Counted from the first letter of the stretch, positions 1 to 11,121 are shown. The stretch is 64,000 bases of DNA from Leptobrachium leishanense (GCA_009667805.1 CM019069.1:59265422-59329421), one strand, 5' to 3'. The notes: a model not told the origin generated them from the sequence alone. Program-made: numbers and translations.

Positions 1-1127
1 CCCCTGCTATTCACAATATTCATAAATGATCTGCCAATGTCTGCAAAGCCTCAACTGTACATATGTACGCAGACGACACTGTGATCTATACCAGCAAACC
101 AAATCTCCCGCAGCTGGAGGCCATGCTGCAAGAACAATTCACAGAGGTAGAAAAGTGGATCAAAAACAACAAACTTTTTTTAAATACTGACAAAACTGTA
201 ACGATGCTCTTTGGAACAGCACCTAAACTACACAAATTGCAAAATCCCCATCTATGTGTTGGGACAAAATCAAATGGCATGCTGACCACAGTCACTTCTC
301 TCAAATATCTAGGTATGTGGTTGGACCCTAATCTATCCTTTGGCCCCCACATCGAAAAACTCTCATCTAAACTTTACCCCAAACTAGGTGCCCTGTACAG
401 AAACAAATCCTGCCTGAGTCCCGCGGTAAGAAAGCAGATTGTACAGCAAATGCTTATGCCGGCTATTGATTACGGAGATGTAGTGTATGCAGCCGCCCCG
501 CAAACACACCTTCATAAACTTACTACATTGTATAACTCATTCTGCCGCTTTGCGCTACAATGTAACTACATGACCCATCATTGTGACATGTTAAAAGAGC
601 TAAACTGGCCATCGCTGGAATCCAGAGGCACCCTTCACCTTTCCAGCCTGGTGTTTAAGAGCATCTCTGGGAAGCTGCCACCCTACCTGAATAGACTGCT
701 TCCCCCAGCAGCTCCCTCATCCTATAACCTCCGATCGAGGGCCGGCACCTTACTTGCAATACCACAATACAAAAAGACAGTGGCTCGGTCCTCATTTTCC
801 TACAGAGCACCACAATTATGGAATAACCTCCCAGACACCATCAAATCTTCCCCCAGTCTTAAGTCACTCAAAAGCTCCTTACTAACATACCTCAATACAG
901 AATGCACCTGTAAACATGTAACCTAGTGACTATATTTCCTACATATTTGTTTTCTGTTAATCTGTATATTTGTGTTGTTTTTTTTTAATATCTTGCTTTG
1001 TATTACTTTGTATTTCTGTAACTGTAACACTTCAATGTTCTTGAAGCCAGGACATACTTGAAAACGAGAGAAATCTCAATGTATCCTTCCTGGTAAAATC
1101 CTTTATAAATAAATAAATAAATAAATA
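1..1127 (+). mobile_element. L2-like LINE, 3' part (cut by window start)
   Basis: This is a non-LTR retrotransposon that enters from beyond the left edge. It holds the reverse transcriptase palm with its YADD box, the C-terminal thumb region, a short 3' UTR and a tail that ends in TAAA repeats. The UTR end (about 1045-1110, with the string CTCAATGTATCCTTCCTGG) resembles the conserved tails of vertebrate L2 LINEs. The same tail recurs at 10970, 17105, 42506 and 62011 and on the SINEs at 6750 and 53948. The LINE landed in an older MITE whose right part continues at 1128. Confidence 0.9.
63..926 (+). pseudogene. LINE reverse transcriptase, C-terminal part
   Basis: The frame encodes the end of an L2/CR1-group reverse transcriptase, the enzyme that copies LINE RNA at a nicked target. 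The catalytic YADDT motif stands at residues 2-6, followed by the thumb segment (KYLGMWLDPNLSF) and the C-terminal region ending in LKSSLLTYLN. The first 62 bases encode the palm strand before it (PLLFTIFINDLP) in another frame. Compared with the copy at 42695-44010, one base is missing near position 35. This break and the lost 5' end make it a dead copy. The Met at 63 is simply the M of the M-Y-A-D-D string and not a real start. Confidence 0.88.
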
Positions 1128-1417
1128 TATACTCAGATTGATTTTGACAGGTGCAAAAACTGAACGGGAGACAATTGTGGTTCGTAATTCAGATTGGCTG
1201 AATCGCGTGAAAAAACAGTCCGCACACCGATTTCTGCGCCCAGCGTTAATGTGCGCACGTTATTGCGTGACTTTTTTAAGCGTGATATTTTTTGATGGAT
1301 TAAAAAATGCGCTCGGATTGTAATACCAGCGTTAATTTTCACGCGTTAACAATTAACGCTGCGTGCAAAAAAATAGCGCTGCTCGAGCGTTTTTGCGCAA
1401 AGAATGTAATAGAGGCC
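1128..1417 (+). mobile_element. GGGC-type MITE, right part
   Basis: This is the right portion of the MITE family seen complete at 11883, 57962 and 60553. It begins at the shared internal string TATACTCAGATTG and ends in the family terminus AATGTAATAGAGGCC. The left half is missing because the LINE inserted here, and the rest would lie left of the window. The interior is rich in GCGTTAACGC-like strings. Confidence 0.8.
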
Positions 1418-1420
1418 TTA

Positions 1421-2319
1421 CAGGGTTATTCAAAGAGATCCGAATGGCTGCCGAAAGGGAACCGAATGCTGAAATTCGGCGTACGGTTACCTTTCCTGGC
1501 CATTTGGCTATTCAGAGAGCAGGCAATTCGCCAAATCTTGGCGAATTGCCTGCACATACAGGGCCTGTTCGAGGGCAGGGAAGTCCCCATAGAGAAGCAA
1601 TGCTTCGGCTATTCAGAGAACAAAAACCAGCAGTGAAAGGTTCCCGAAATGCCCTGCCATTCGGTGGTTTAATTTGGCGGGTTTATTCAGGCAAATCCCA
1701 TAGGCTTCGATGTTAAAAATATTCCTGTTTCAATTCAATATCTAATAAACCGTTCATTATAATATTCTGCAGTAAAAAGTCTCTTTATTCTTAGATTTTT
1801 TTAGGATGTTTTAGGCATTTTTCAGGATTTTTTTGCAAAAAAAATTCTGTTTATTTTTTAATCGTTTTTTCTTTTTTCTGTGACAGACCTTTTTATTATC
1901 ATTCATTGGATCTTATATGTAAATTTCAGACATATTCATTCAGTAGTTTCTTTGCAAACTGCGTTTCACTTTTCTAACATTCAAGCGTACTGTTTTTTAT
2001 TTCTTCACCTCCTTCGGCTGCGGTGTCGACTTTTTCCGGCGGCTGCTCTGCGCTGTGATCGGCTCCTGTTCGGATTTTTCCAGCGTTTTCGGTAGGTTAA
2101 TCCTGATGGTTTTGCGGGTTTCGGTGAGCGTTCGTCCTCGTTTTGCGGTGAGTTTTCGGCGGGTTTGCGGCGACTTTTCCCTGCATTACGGTGGCCCTGT
2201 GGTGCTTGCTGAATACACCGCAAGGTCGCCGAAATGGGATCGCCATATCGTACCGAATTCAAGAGAACGAAAAGTCACCGAACGTGCGGTGACGTTTCGA
2301 TTCTCTTTGAGTAACCCTG
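1421..2319. mobile_element. MITE, CAGGGTTATTCAAAGAGA family (copy 1)
   Basis: The ends are CAGGGTTATTCAAAGAGA on the left and the inverted TCTCTTTGAGTAACCCTG on the right. A TTA duplication lies at 1418-1420 and 2320-2322. No transposase is encoded. Sister copies lie at 33564, 37191 and 53837, with short ones at 11122 and 61913. The superfamily is not settled by the sequence. Confidence 0.82.
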
Positions 2320-2648
2320 TTAGTGTCTGATTTAAGACACTAAGGCTAGGGTCAGACTGGGGCAGTGCGAACGCGCGTGCAGGCGCACTAAATCACGGCC
2401 GTAGTAGCAGCACATGACGGCCAATGACGGCCAATATACGCAGTACGGGCGTACAAAAGTGCGTCCACGCCACGCAACCGGCAAACGAACGTGATACCGC
2501 TAGTACAGACGTACAGAGTGCGCTGCGGCCGCATAGCAGCGTATGTGCGTGATTAGGAGACGTCAGACGCTGCTATTGTGCGGCCTACATCACGTCCAAA
2601 CAGCCAAAGTTTCCAGGTTTTGTTGGAGCGTACCTGCGACTGTCGAAA

Positions 2649-4637
2649 ATGTCTGCTGGACCAGAGATCGACGTGGAGAGGCTGATCAGTGCTGTGGGGG
2701 AGCATCCTGAGATATGGGACACGGCCTGCGACAGGTACAAAGACAAGGGGAAGAAGGCCAATGCATGGGTCGTGGTGTCCCGTGTTGTGTACCCTGATTA
2801 TGATACGTGGTCAGAGAGAGAGCAGAATATCCAGAGTGAGTATTCGATTATTTGATTCATAATCCCATACATGTAAGTCACAATAATAATAAAAATAAAT
2901 ATGTAATCATTGAGGTGAAATCTCAAATGCTCCCCAGCTGCCAGGGCACCTGACCTGCATCACTCGTAAAATAATTAGACAGAGCATCGCGAAACCTGTT
3001 GCTGTATCTATTCACAGCTATGATGTCATCGTTCACATCATCTTCAAGACCAACAACTGTGAGGGTATCATCAAAATTAAAACCATCCCTGGCACGCACA
3101 TAATTATGTAGGATGCAACAGCATTTGACTATATCCACACAGAATTCAACCTGTACATCCAGCGGTCTATGTAAAATCCTCCACTTGTTGGTCAGTATGC
3201 CAAAGCTACACTCCACATACCGTCTCGCCCGCGACAGCCTATAATTAAAAACCCGCTTCTTCACATTCAGGTGTGTCCCTGAGTAGGGCCTTAGGAGGTG
3301 TGTGGATAGTCCGAATGCTTCATCACCCACGAAGGCATAGGGGACTGCCACGTCACTGCCAGGCAATGGTGCGGCTCTGGAGATGTTCACGGTCCCACTC
3401 TCAATTTCATTCCACAGTGTGGAGTTCCTGAACAGTGTGGAGTCAGAGTCCTTGCCGTATGAACCGACATCCACATAGACGAAACTATAGTTGGCATCTG
3501 CCACCGCCAGTAGGCCAATGGAAAAGTAATGTTTATAATTCTGATACAGTGAGCCACTGTGCGGTGGCTTCACTATGCGGACATGTTTGCCATCCACGGC
3601 TCCCAGGCAGTTTGGAAAGTTGGCTCTCTCCCAGAATCCTGCTGCAATTTCTAGACATGCCTTGTGTGTCGGTTTTGGCAAACATTGCTCCTTCATGGTT
3701 TCCCATATTGTTTGGCACACCTTGCGGACGATCTCACCAGCTGTTGATCTGCCAACGCGGAAGTTATAATGCAGATCCTTCAAACTGCATCCACTAGCGA
3801 GATACCTAGAAGACAAAACAAAACTGTTTGAATATGATCACATACCATGAACACAAGCTAATGTCACACTCATCATGTTTTGCAGCACAAGAGGCGATGA
3901 ACAAATGGCGCACAGTACGCGACAATTATAAGCGGGTGCAGAAGAAGCAAGCCATGGCTGCGCGCTCTGGAGCTGGTTCCAAAAAGGTCCGTGGATACAT
4001 CTATACAGAGCAACTGTCGTTCCTCCGAAGGACCCAGGAGCCGCGCAGTAGCGTCAGCAGCATCGACCAGCCATTGACCTCCGGCTCACAGGTCCAACAC
4101 ATGGTGCCAGGAGGTTCTGCCAGCTGCCAGGAGGAGGTGAACCGGGGTGGTGCAGAGTCGCAACTGGAGGAGGATGTGGAGACAGGACAGGTGGCAGGTA
4201 CCGCAACAACGGTCAGCACCAGACCTGCACAGAGGAGAAGGGCACCAGCTACAGACCTGGAGCAGGCCATGGTTACCTTCATGGAGGCTCAAACCAACCA
4301 TCCACACCAACGCTGCATGCTTGCGGACTCCATGGACATGTCATTCTTCAATTCCTGTATGATCCTCCTCAACAAGATGAGCGAGGCTGAGAAGGTGGAG
4401 TACCGGCGCAGATCTCTGGCAATATTGGACGACATCCTTTCCCATCCCCATCACGCAGCCGGTTACAATGCTGTGCCACAATCCACCAATGCCAGTGGAT
4501 CTTCCCTCCCCAGTGAGGTGCTGTCCACCCACCCAGCCATGCCCCCTGGAGCCAGGCCACACACAGAGTCGGAGTACTGCTCTAGCCACACCACCGGCCC
4601 TCATGACCCAGATGCTCGGCGGTATCATGATCTGTGA
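2649..4637 (+). CDS. Harbinger MADF/Myb-like DNA-binding protein, two exons
   Basis: Harbinger transposons need a second protein that binds DNA and helps bring the nuclease to the nucleus and transposon ends (family knowledge). Exon 1 runs 2649-2835 and ends at a GTGAGT donor. Exon 2 runs 3886-4637 after a TTTTGCAG acceptor. The phases fit, giving about 312 residues. The MADF domain spans the junction: ISAVGEHPEIWD in exon 1 and MNKWRTVRDNYKRVQKK in exon 2, followed by YIYTEQLSFL. The middle is low-complexity (Q/E/T/R), and a BESS-like helical segment (SFFNSCMILLNKMSEAEK) lies near residue 200. The intron contains the nuclease's main exon on the other strand. Splice sites are inferred from sequence only. 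Confidence 0.82.
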
Positions 4638-5246
4638 TACATGTCATGAATATGTTTTAGTTTTGTTTGTCATGTGTTATTTGGTTTCATGTTTAATATA
4701 TCCTGACCTTCAGTTAACAAGTTATAATATATGTCGAGAATATATTACTGTTATTTTATTTTATGTTTCATATTATATTATTATTTTGGACTACATTGTT
4801 GTCGGAGTCATTTATGATTATGTACGTGTGATGTGATGCCTGTGTGTGTGTGTGTATGCATGTGACAGTGGGCATGTGACTACAGACATGATGCACTCAT
4901 GTCAGGTGACTGGCAGCGATGTCATGTATGCAGGTTGAGGACAGTACGTACCGCAAAGTGATGACCAGCATCTCCTCCGGTGGTATGGCGGCCCTCAAGT
5001 TGGTGTCCCTCTTGGTCAGTGGCTCGCGTACCCGCGACAACAGTTCATCAAAGGAGGGGATGGACATCCGCATGTAGTTGAAAAACTTCACGGGTCCCTC
5101 TCTCGCAGTGGCCTGTACAGCGTCACAAAGTGGCCATGCATGGGTCTGGCAGCGTTAATTTGATGAACCCAGGTTCGCCGCTTTCTCTTCCTCTTAAGGT
5201 ACAGGTACCCCATTGCAGCAAACACAAAGACTTGTACTGGATCCAT
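2923..5246 (-). CDS. Harbinger DDE nuclease (transposase), two exons, one frameshift
   Basis: This is the endonuclease that cuts and joins Harbinger ends. Exon 1 runs from the Met at 5246 to 4952 (GTACGT donor), and exon 2 from 3805 (TTCTAG acceptor) to 2923. Exon 1 encodes an N-terminal RKR/RTW region, then YMRMSIPSFDELL and KRDTNLRAAIPPEE. Exon 2 begins within YLASGCSLKDL and carries the full catalytic triad: D in GAVDGKHV, D in VGDEAF and E in RRYVECSFG, then the CCILHNY motif. One base seems to be missing in exon 1 near 5093, just after RERDP, so the copy may be inactive unless this is an assembly error. The intron holds exon 2 of the MADF gene on the opposite strand. Confidence 0.87.
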
Positions 5247-5483
5247 CTTTGAAAAACGCCACCATACCCAAAATGGCTTTTTATAACCCTACCCTTTATT
5301 TTTTCATTCATCAATTAATTAGATTCATCGTTTTTTTCTCTTTTTTTACAACTCCGTCATGAAATACGTCCAGAATTGCGCATCGTCTGACCGCTTTCGC
5401 GTATTCCGTGAAAAAATGCGTTCGCACGCACCAATGTACGTTTTGACGCTGGACGTCAGAAATGCGTTCGTCTGACCCTGGCC

Positions 5484-6349
5484 TTAATCATGTGAGTGTG
5501 ACTCCTTTTTTCCATAATATGCACACGGTTTTAAAACTGTACTGGTCTATGCCCTGTTTTATGATCTCTTTTGAGGCACTCTGGGAATCACTCATAATTC
5601 AGACTGACGCTGAGGATCAACTGGATCATTTTTCATTCAACATAGGAATAATTGGAAGGAAGCGCTGTTTTTGCCCATAACCCCCCCACCTCATGTTATA
5701 AAGCAAAACTGTGTTGATTTCCATCTGTAAATGAAAGCATGACGGCTGCCATGTAGTATTGCCCTTAATTCTCTTCATGACACACAAAGAAGATCCGGAG
5801 GATTTACGAGAAAGATTAGACAGGAGAAGCAGATCTAATGTCTAATTCTAACACCTGATGATGTGCGATAGATCATTGCCCTAATGGAAGGCTAATGGCT
5901 CGGGATTAGAGATTACCTAATTGTGCTCTTGTAGGGATATCTATAAATCCTGGTGATCCTGACCGCTCAAACGATCAATGAACTAGGTTATTAACGAACA
6001 ATGTTAATACACTGTAGCCATTATGAACAGGAGCATTCAATGTCCTGTGAACACTGGAATGCATGGGGTGGGTGGCGCGTTGCTGGCTGGGTAACTCGGT
6101 CATGCTTCTTCACATTACAGGTCCCCAGTGACATTTTTCTGGATGTTCTTTATTACATTTGAAGTGGGTGAAAATGGAGTGTTTGTAGCTATTTACAGTT
6201 TGTAATTAATTACATATTCATGTGTGCACATGCTAATGATATGCGCTGCGCACACCAGTGTCACCAGCAATATTTTCTAAAAGGAGCATGGGACATGTTC
6301 AACCACAGGACGACTGTGGGATATAGTAAACATGCATTTTCTTTAAGCT
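5484..6349. other. No gene seen
   Basis: AT-rich sequence right of the Harbinger element. I see no long reading frame with a recognisable protein, no terminal inverted repeats and no tandem array. Confidence 0.6.
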
Positions 6350-6500
6350 TACCTGAACTGTACAGCAACTTTAACCACTTTATTAACATGGTCGAGTTTA
6401 CTCGGTCTTCAAAAACTCTTGCAGGAGCCATATTCCAGGTCGAACCCGATCTGATCTTATTCTAGAGTAATACAAAGGAATTTCATTTATTGCAAACAAA
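6350..6500 (+). repeat. Dispersed repeat shared with 45604-45760
   Basis: The string ATGGTCGAG...ACTCG...TGCAGGAG...AGTAATACAAAGGAATTT recurs with scattered changes at 45604-45760 in the same orientation. It is noncoding, and the family is unknown to me. Confidence 0.6.
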
Positions 6501-6570
6501 ATTCCATGCTCCATAATGTTCCAAAACATTTGGAGTGCCAGGGTTCCGACCCCTGATTTATATGAATATT

Positions 6571-6742
6571 TAATATTACAATATGTAATTTTGCTGCCCT
6601 GTCCTCCTGGGATACTTGTAATTGATAGAAATCCTGGTGTAATTTGTTTCTGATAGATATTTATAAAATGTTTACAGGAAACAAATTACACCAGGATTTC
6701 TATTAGTTACAGGACAGGGCAGCAAAATCACATATTGTAATT
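6571..6742. repeat. Palindromic MITE-like hairpin
   Basis: Arms of about 70 bases (TTACAATATGTAATTTTGCT on the left, its complement on the right) enclose a short loop near 6660. The right arm carries small indels. It is probably a fold-back MITE. Confidence 0.75.
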
Positions 6743-6749
6743 TTTTTTG

Positions 6750-6952
6750 AGAAAGTATTTTTACCAGGAAGGATACATTGAGATTTCTCTCGTTTTCAAG
6801 TATGTCCTGGGTGGCGAGTATGTACCGTTAGGTGTCTTGCCCAAGGACACTTACTGGAGACGTGCTCTGGCCGGGATCGAACCCATGACTCCACAGCCTC
6901 TCTCCACGCAGAGCAGTGATTCTTACCTCTACTCCACCCAGCAATATTCCTA
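6750..6952 (-). mobile_element. tRNA-derived SINE with L2-like LINE tail
   Basis: Read on the minus strand, the head begins GCTGGGTGGAGTAGAGGTAA and contains a Pol III B-box-like GGTTCGATCCC (6873-6883). A body containing TAAGTGTCCTTGGGCAAG follows, and the last ~75 bases match the 3' end of the LINE at 1-1127. The design is a SINE that borrows LINE machinery through a shared tail. Another copy lies at 53948 on the plus strand, and a head-only fragment at about 7969-8000. Confidence 0.85.
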
Positions 6953-7075
6953 TAAATCAGGGGTCGGTAACCCTGGCCCTCCAAATGTTTTGGAACCATA
7001 TTTCCCTTCAGGCTCTGCAAACCTAATGAGCAGCCGAGCATCACGGGAAATGTAGTTTCAAAACATCTAGTTGCC

Positions 7076-8030
7076 CACACCTAATCTAGACCAAATCGCC
7101 GATTTGGAAAGCAAGATAAATGGGAGACTTTTTCTGGTTTGTCTATTTCAACCTAAATTTTTCACTTCTCCTGCCATTTCTCCTGACTTCACCCTTCAGT
7201 GAATAGACCTCTTTGTTTTAGATGCGATGTCATTGTTGAAAGTGCTGATTTCACCTTTTTTAGAGTAACATGTTCTGAAATTAATTGCTTTCAAAACGTA
7301 CATGATAATTCAAAGGATAATGGCTAGATTCCCAAGTATATAAATAAATGTTAAATAGCTTGATCTACAAATGTATCGTTTACCTGAACAATCTTATTTT
7401 TAGAGCATTTAACATCAATTTGATGCTGGCAAGAGCTGTCAGCAAGAAATGCTGATTAAGGAAACACATGGCAGATTTTATTTTGGAGTGGGTATGATTT
7501 CCATTTAAATTACATTTTTCTTGGTTTCATAACGTAGTTATAGTCAGTGGATTACCTGATAACATGACAATTAAAGAGGCGCAGAGATAATCTGGCAGAG
7601 AATATCCCTGCAGGGAATGAGTTGTGGTAGTTTGCAGCCGAGCATCTTTCATTAGATCCATTAGAGCTGTAAAAAAAAGGATTTTAAATTACATGTTATC
7701 GAGATGAAATACATAAAAATGCGGTAGATCGCGGATACGTAAATTATTAGATTATCACACTTAAAATGATGTTGAGTGAAATGTGAAAGCCATTGTATCA
7801 TATTAGTTATACGAAAATCTCTCTTTCAGAAATGGTTCGGAACCCAGGAGGGAGGATTGGGGAGACTATGGTGCAAAACGCCACTATTTGAGGAAACTGG
7901 AGATAGAGACAGCTTTCAATGTAGTGAAAAGCAGCACAGTGACAGGTATGGTAAAGGTAGGTAAGGTATCGGCTGGGTGGAGTAGACGTATGTCATCACG
8001 GATATGGTTCGGACCAAATATTAGCTCATT
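7076..8030. other. No gene seen; MITE and SINE fragments
   Basis: The stretch 7085-7235 resembles the short MITEs at 11122 and 61913 (TTCACTTCTCC strings). A truncated SINE head (GGCTGGGTGGAGTAGA) lies at about 7969. The remainder is AT-rich without a recognisable frame. Confidence 0.5.
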
Positions 8031-9107
8031 AAATATTTATTTAACCATTTATTCACGTGCAGCAAAAAGTCTCTTTATTTATTTAGGATTATTTAGGTAT
8101 TTTTCATGATTTTTTCAGTGAAATTTTTTTTCCTTATTTTTATTTTTTTTAAATGCTTTTTTTTGTAACAGACCTTTTTATTATTATTCATAGGACCTTA
8201 TATGTTATTTTTAGGCATTTTCATGCAGTATTTTTTTTTCAAACACTTTTTAAAAGTTGAGGTTTTTAGTTTTATTCTTTTTAAGGCTAGGGTCAGACTA
8301 ACGCATTTTTCGCGTCTTCCGTCAATAACATAGAAACATAGAAAATGTCGGCAGATAAGAAAGTTTCGGCCCATCTAGTCTGCCCAATTACATGGATACT
8401 TTACCTGGATTTATCTTTTGACGGAAGATGTGAAAGTGGTCACACGGTGCGCAATTACGGCCGTGATTTTTGACGAAACTATAAAAGACAAATGGACGTG
8501 ATGTTGGCCGGACATGTGCAGCATCTGACGTCTCCTAATCACGCACACACGCTGCTATGTCGACGTAGCGCACTCTGTGCGTCAGTACTAGCGGTTCAAC
8601 GTTCTTGCAAAAATGCGTACGTTTGCCGCTTGCGTTGTGCGGCCGCACTTTGTATGTTGGCTGGCGTCATTGGAAGTCATTTGCTGCTACCACGGCCGTA
8701 ATAAAGTGTGGCTAAACGCACGTTCACACTGTGTTCGTCTGACCGCAGCCTTACCCGTCCAACGGCTTGTCGGCTTTTTCCAGAGGCTGGTCGGCGCGCT
8801 GTTCGTCAGCTCGTCTGCTTTCTTCAGATCAATTTGGTGGTTTTGCAACGGATCGTCAGATACGTTCGCCGGCTTTTAGAATCGATTCGGTATTTTTTTG
8901 GTGTTTTTTTTTTTCAATTTTTGCGGTGGTTTTTCCAATCGATTCGGCGGTTTTGCAGATGCTTTCAGCGTCTTGTTCCCTGCACTTCGGGGACCCTGAG
9001 GTGAATGCTGAATTCACCGCAAGGTCGGTGAATCGGACTAGCCGAAGTGCAGGGTCCAGGAAAGCACAGAAATGTTGGCGACATTTCGGTGCTCTCTAAA
9101 TAAACCT
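8031..9107. mobile_element. Relic MITE related to 53837-54910, interrupted
   Basis: The interior (AAAAAGTCTCTTTATT, TTTTTTGTAACAGACC, then TCGGCGGTTTTG-like strings and GTGAATGCTGAATTCACC) matches the interior of the CAGGGTTATT-family copies, best the one at 53837. The right end degenerates to CTCTAAATAAACCTG. A Harbinger derivative is inserted at 8285-8750. Confidence 0.6.
8285..8750. mobile_element. Harbinger deletion derivative (MITE)
   Basis: The ends GGCTAGGGTCAGAC and GTCTGACCGCAGCC are flanked by TTAA on the left and TTAC on the right. The interior matches the two outer parts of the element at 2344-5483. A ~90-bp insertion with the string ACATAGAAACATAGAA lies at about 8325-8415. Confidence 0.82.
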
Positions 9108-10126
9108 GATAGTTAGTATCCTTTGTCATTTGCACTTAAAACAATATTGGGTTGGTTTAAAAAAAAAAAATTCCAGGGTTGATTTTTATTCGCAGTCCGG
9201 CGTTGGCCATATGACATATTCTAAAACCGCGTACGTAACAACTCTTTGGACTTTTGCTGGGAGGGAAATTTAGAAGCTTTACCTGAATATGCCTGTCTTA
9301 GATGTTCTACTAAATTGTGGTTTTTGGGTCTATTCTGATTTAGTACGGTAATGTAAGGCTCCTTCTTCCCAGGTTAGGTGGTGGTGATGGTTATACTAGA
9401 TTTCCGGTGGAATAAAACCAAATTATTTTGTGGTTAGTTTGGGTTTACTACAGTCAAACAGATATTTTAACCCTTTCACCCACTGAACTATCATATGCCT
9501 GCCTAGAGTGGTTTGTGTCAACGACATAAGCTACATGGAGCTGTTTTCTAAGAACCTTGAGCTTGTCTGGTTGTTCCTTTAAATGCCTCCTTAAAGCATT
9601 TTCTCTGCTGGTCTGAAACAGCCTGGCCTTTATGCACGTTTCATTAAAACTGATATTATTGAATCATAAGCTTGTCTTGTTATTTTATAGCCTTGACTAC
9701 TGCTTGTTATTTTTTAGAACAGTAATACTGTATCTTGATATCTGTATTCCGCTGCTCACAATGATCTCTTTTTCGTATTATGAATGTTCCGAATCTGTTA
9801 TTACTTTGATACAAAAGACATTCCATGGCACATTTCCTTGTTTTGTGTTTGCAATATACTGCAATGAAACATTACTCTGGATTTTACTCTTATTTCGTTC
9901 TATAAATGCAGAAATTAGCAAATTCTGTCTACAACAAAGTTCAGATCTGTTGGTATAAGGACAACTAACCATGACAACGATAAGGCTTCTAATCAAACCA
10001 GCAGAGGAATGGCCTGATCGTATGTACTGAAAAGAAACAGTGAATATTGATATGCTATAAAAATAGACATGTGAAAATATATTAAATATTGAGAAATTAA
10101 TAGAATTTAATAGCTTTAATATATAC
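9108..10126. other. No gene seen
   Basis: AT-rich sequence. The frame at 9632-9958 is hydrophobic but resembles no family and has low-complexity composition. I do not call a gene here. Confidence 0.55.
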
Positions 10127-10961
10127 TAGGGATGTGCTGCGTTTCGGGTTTCGGAATTTCGGAATTTTCACGAAATTTCCCGATTCGTGTTTTCGGATGC
10201 GGACGATTTTCCGAAAATTTTTAGATCCGAAAATGACAGATCCGAAAAGTTTTCCGAGCCGAAACGAAATATTTTCGTAATTTTCTAATGGACTTGAAAT
10301 GTGTCAAATCGAAATTTATTTTTGCTCTATTCATGATTTCGGTTCCATTCGTGATTTCGGTTCCATTTCGGTAATTCTGGAAATCGTATATTTAACTATT
10401 ATCGGTTATGTCGCTGATTCTGTAAATTTTGTATTTGTAAATGCGTATTTTTGATCAACTATTTTTCCGTTTTAAAACCTTTTGTTCTGGTTTTTATTTT
10501 TAAAGTCAGACCATTCGGGTCAGTTTAGCGTTTTTTAAATCGTTTTGTTCATTTTTTTTGTTCCTTGGCTTTCATAACATTTTAATATGATTAAACAAAG
10601 TTGTGAAATGGAAAAACAAACCAAAAATTTATTATAAAAAAATATATAAAGTATAAAAAAAGTAAACCATAGCAGTTTCCGTCAAAACGAATAGAGTTAG
10701 ACACTTTGAAACGAGGAGAACAGAGGTTCCGAAAAAAACGAAAATTTCCGAAATCTCAAAGTCGATACAAAAAACGAGCAAAGTGACCCGAAAATACGAA
10801 AAATGGTCGATATTCCGAAAAAAAAATGTACACGAAAAACGAGTCGAACCGAACCGAATCGAAACAGACATCGGTCGAAACGAGCCGAATCAAAAAGTTT
10901 AAACATCCGAACGAGCCGAACCGAATCGAACCGAAAAAAAAAAAATCGGTGCACAAGCCTA
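10127..10961. mobile_element. Non-autonomous hAT element with CCGAA strings
   Basis: Imperfect ends TAGGGATGTGC and (inverted) TAGGCTTGTGC are flanked by a perfect 8-bp duplication ATATATAC at 10119-10126 and 10962-10969, the hAT signature. Both subterminal regions are packed with TTCGG/CCGAA strings. This recalls the ends of the large hAT at 46058, whose terminus is TAGGGATGAGC. It has no coding capacity. Confidence 0.85.
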
Positions 10962-10969
10962 ATATATAC

Positions 10970-11050
10970 CCAGGACATACTTAAAAACGAGAGAAATCTC
11001 AATGTATCCTTCCAGGTAAAATCCTTTATAAAAATAAATAAATAAATAGA
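10970..11050 (+). mobile_element. L2-like LINE tail
   Basis: A 3'-end fragment (CCAGGACATACTTAAAAACG to the ATAAATAAATAAAT tail) of the LINE at 1-1127, abutting the target duplication of the preceding hAT MITE. Confidence 0.85.
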
Positions 11051-11121
11051 TAAATTAACCACGTGGCAGGTATTAGTTTATCTTCAATGACTTTGACAGC
11101 TTCCTTTCCATTTCATTTTAT

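Larger units (their letters stand above)
2344..5483. mobile_element. PIF/Harbinger DNA transposon with both genes
   Basis: The 3.14-kb element is bounded by GGCTAGGGTCAGAC and its inverted partner GTCTGACCCTGGCC, flanked by TAA and TTA, as expected for a family that targets TWA trinucleotides. It encodes the two proteins that define Harbingers: a DNA-binding MADF/Myb-like protein on + and a DDE nuclease on -. About 300 bp at each end are CpG-rich, and these same ends make up the short derivatives at 8285, 16216, 17766, 35379 and 59900. Apart from one apparent frameshift in the nuclease, both genes look preserved. Confidence 0.93.
6508..7075. repeat. Fold-back structure with hAT-like ends
   Basis: The segment 6508-6570 (CCAAAACATTTGGAG, then CCGACCCCTGATTTATA) is repeated in inverted form at 6945-7008, including the sequence outside the CAGGGGTCGG terminus. 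Between the arms lie a palindrome (6571-6742) and a SINE (6750-6952). CAGGGGTCGG with an ACTACATTTCCC-like interior resembles non-autonomous hAT ends found in many vertebrates. Confidence 0.65.

Noticed and set aside
6873..6883. Possible tRNA gene
   Set aside because: The B-box-like string is part of a SINE head joined to a LINE tail. No complete cloverleaf is apparent.
9632..9958. Hydrophobic 108-residue frame
   Set aside because: Composition follows the AT-rich DNA, with no similarity recognised and no splice or promoter context.
10697..11062. Phe/Arg-rich minus-strand frame
   Set aside because: It comes from the TTCGG/CCGAA-rich subterminal part of a hAT MITE.
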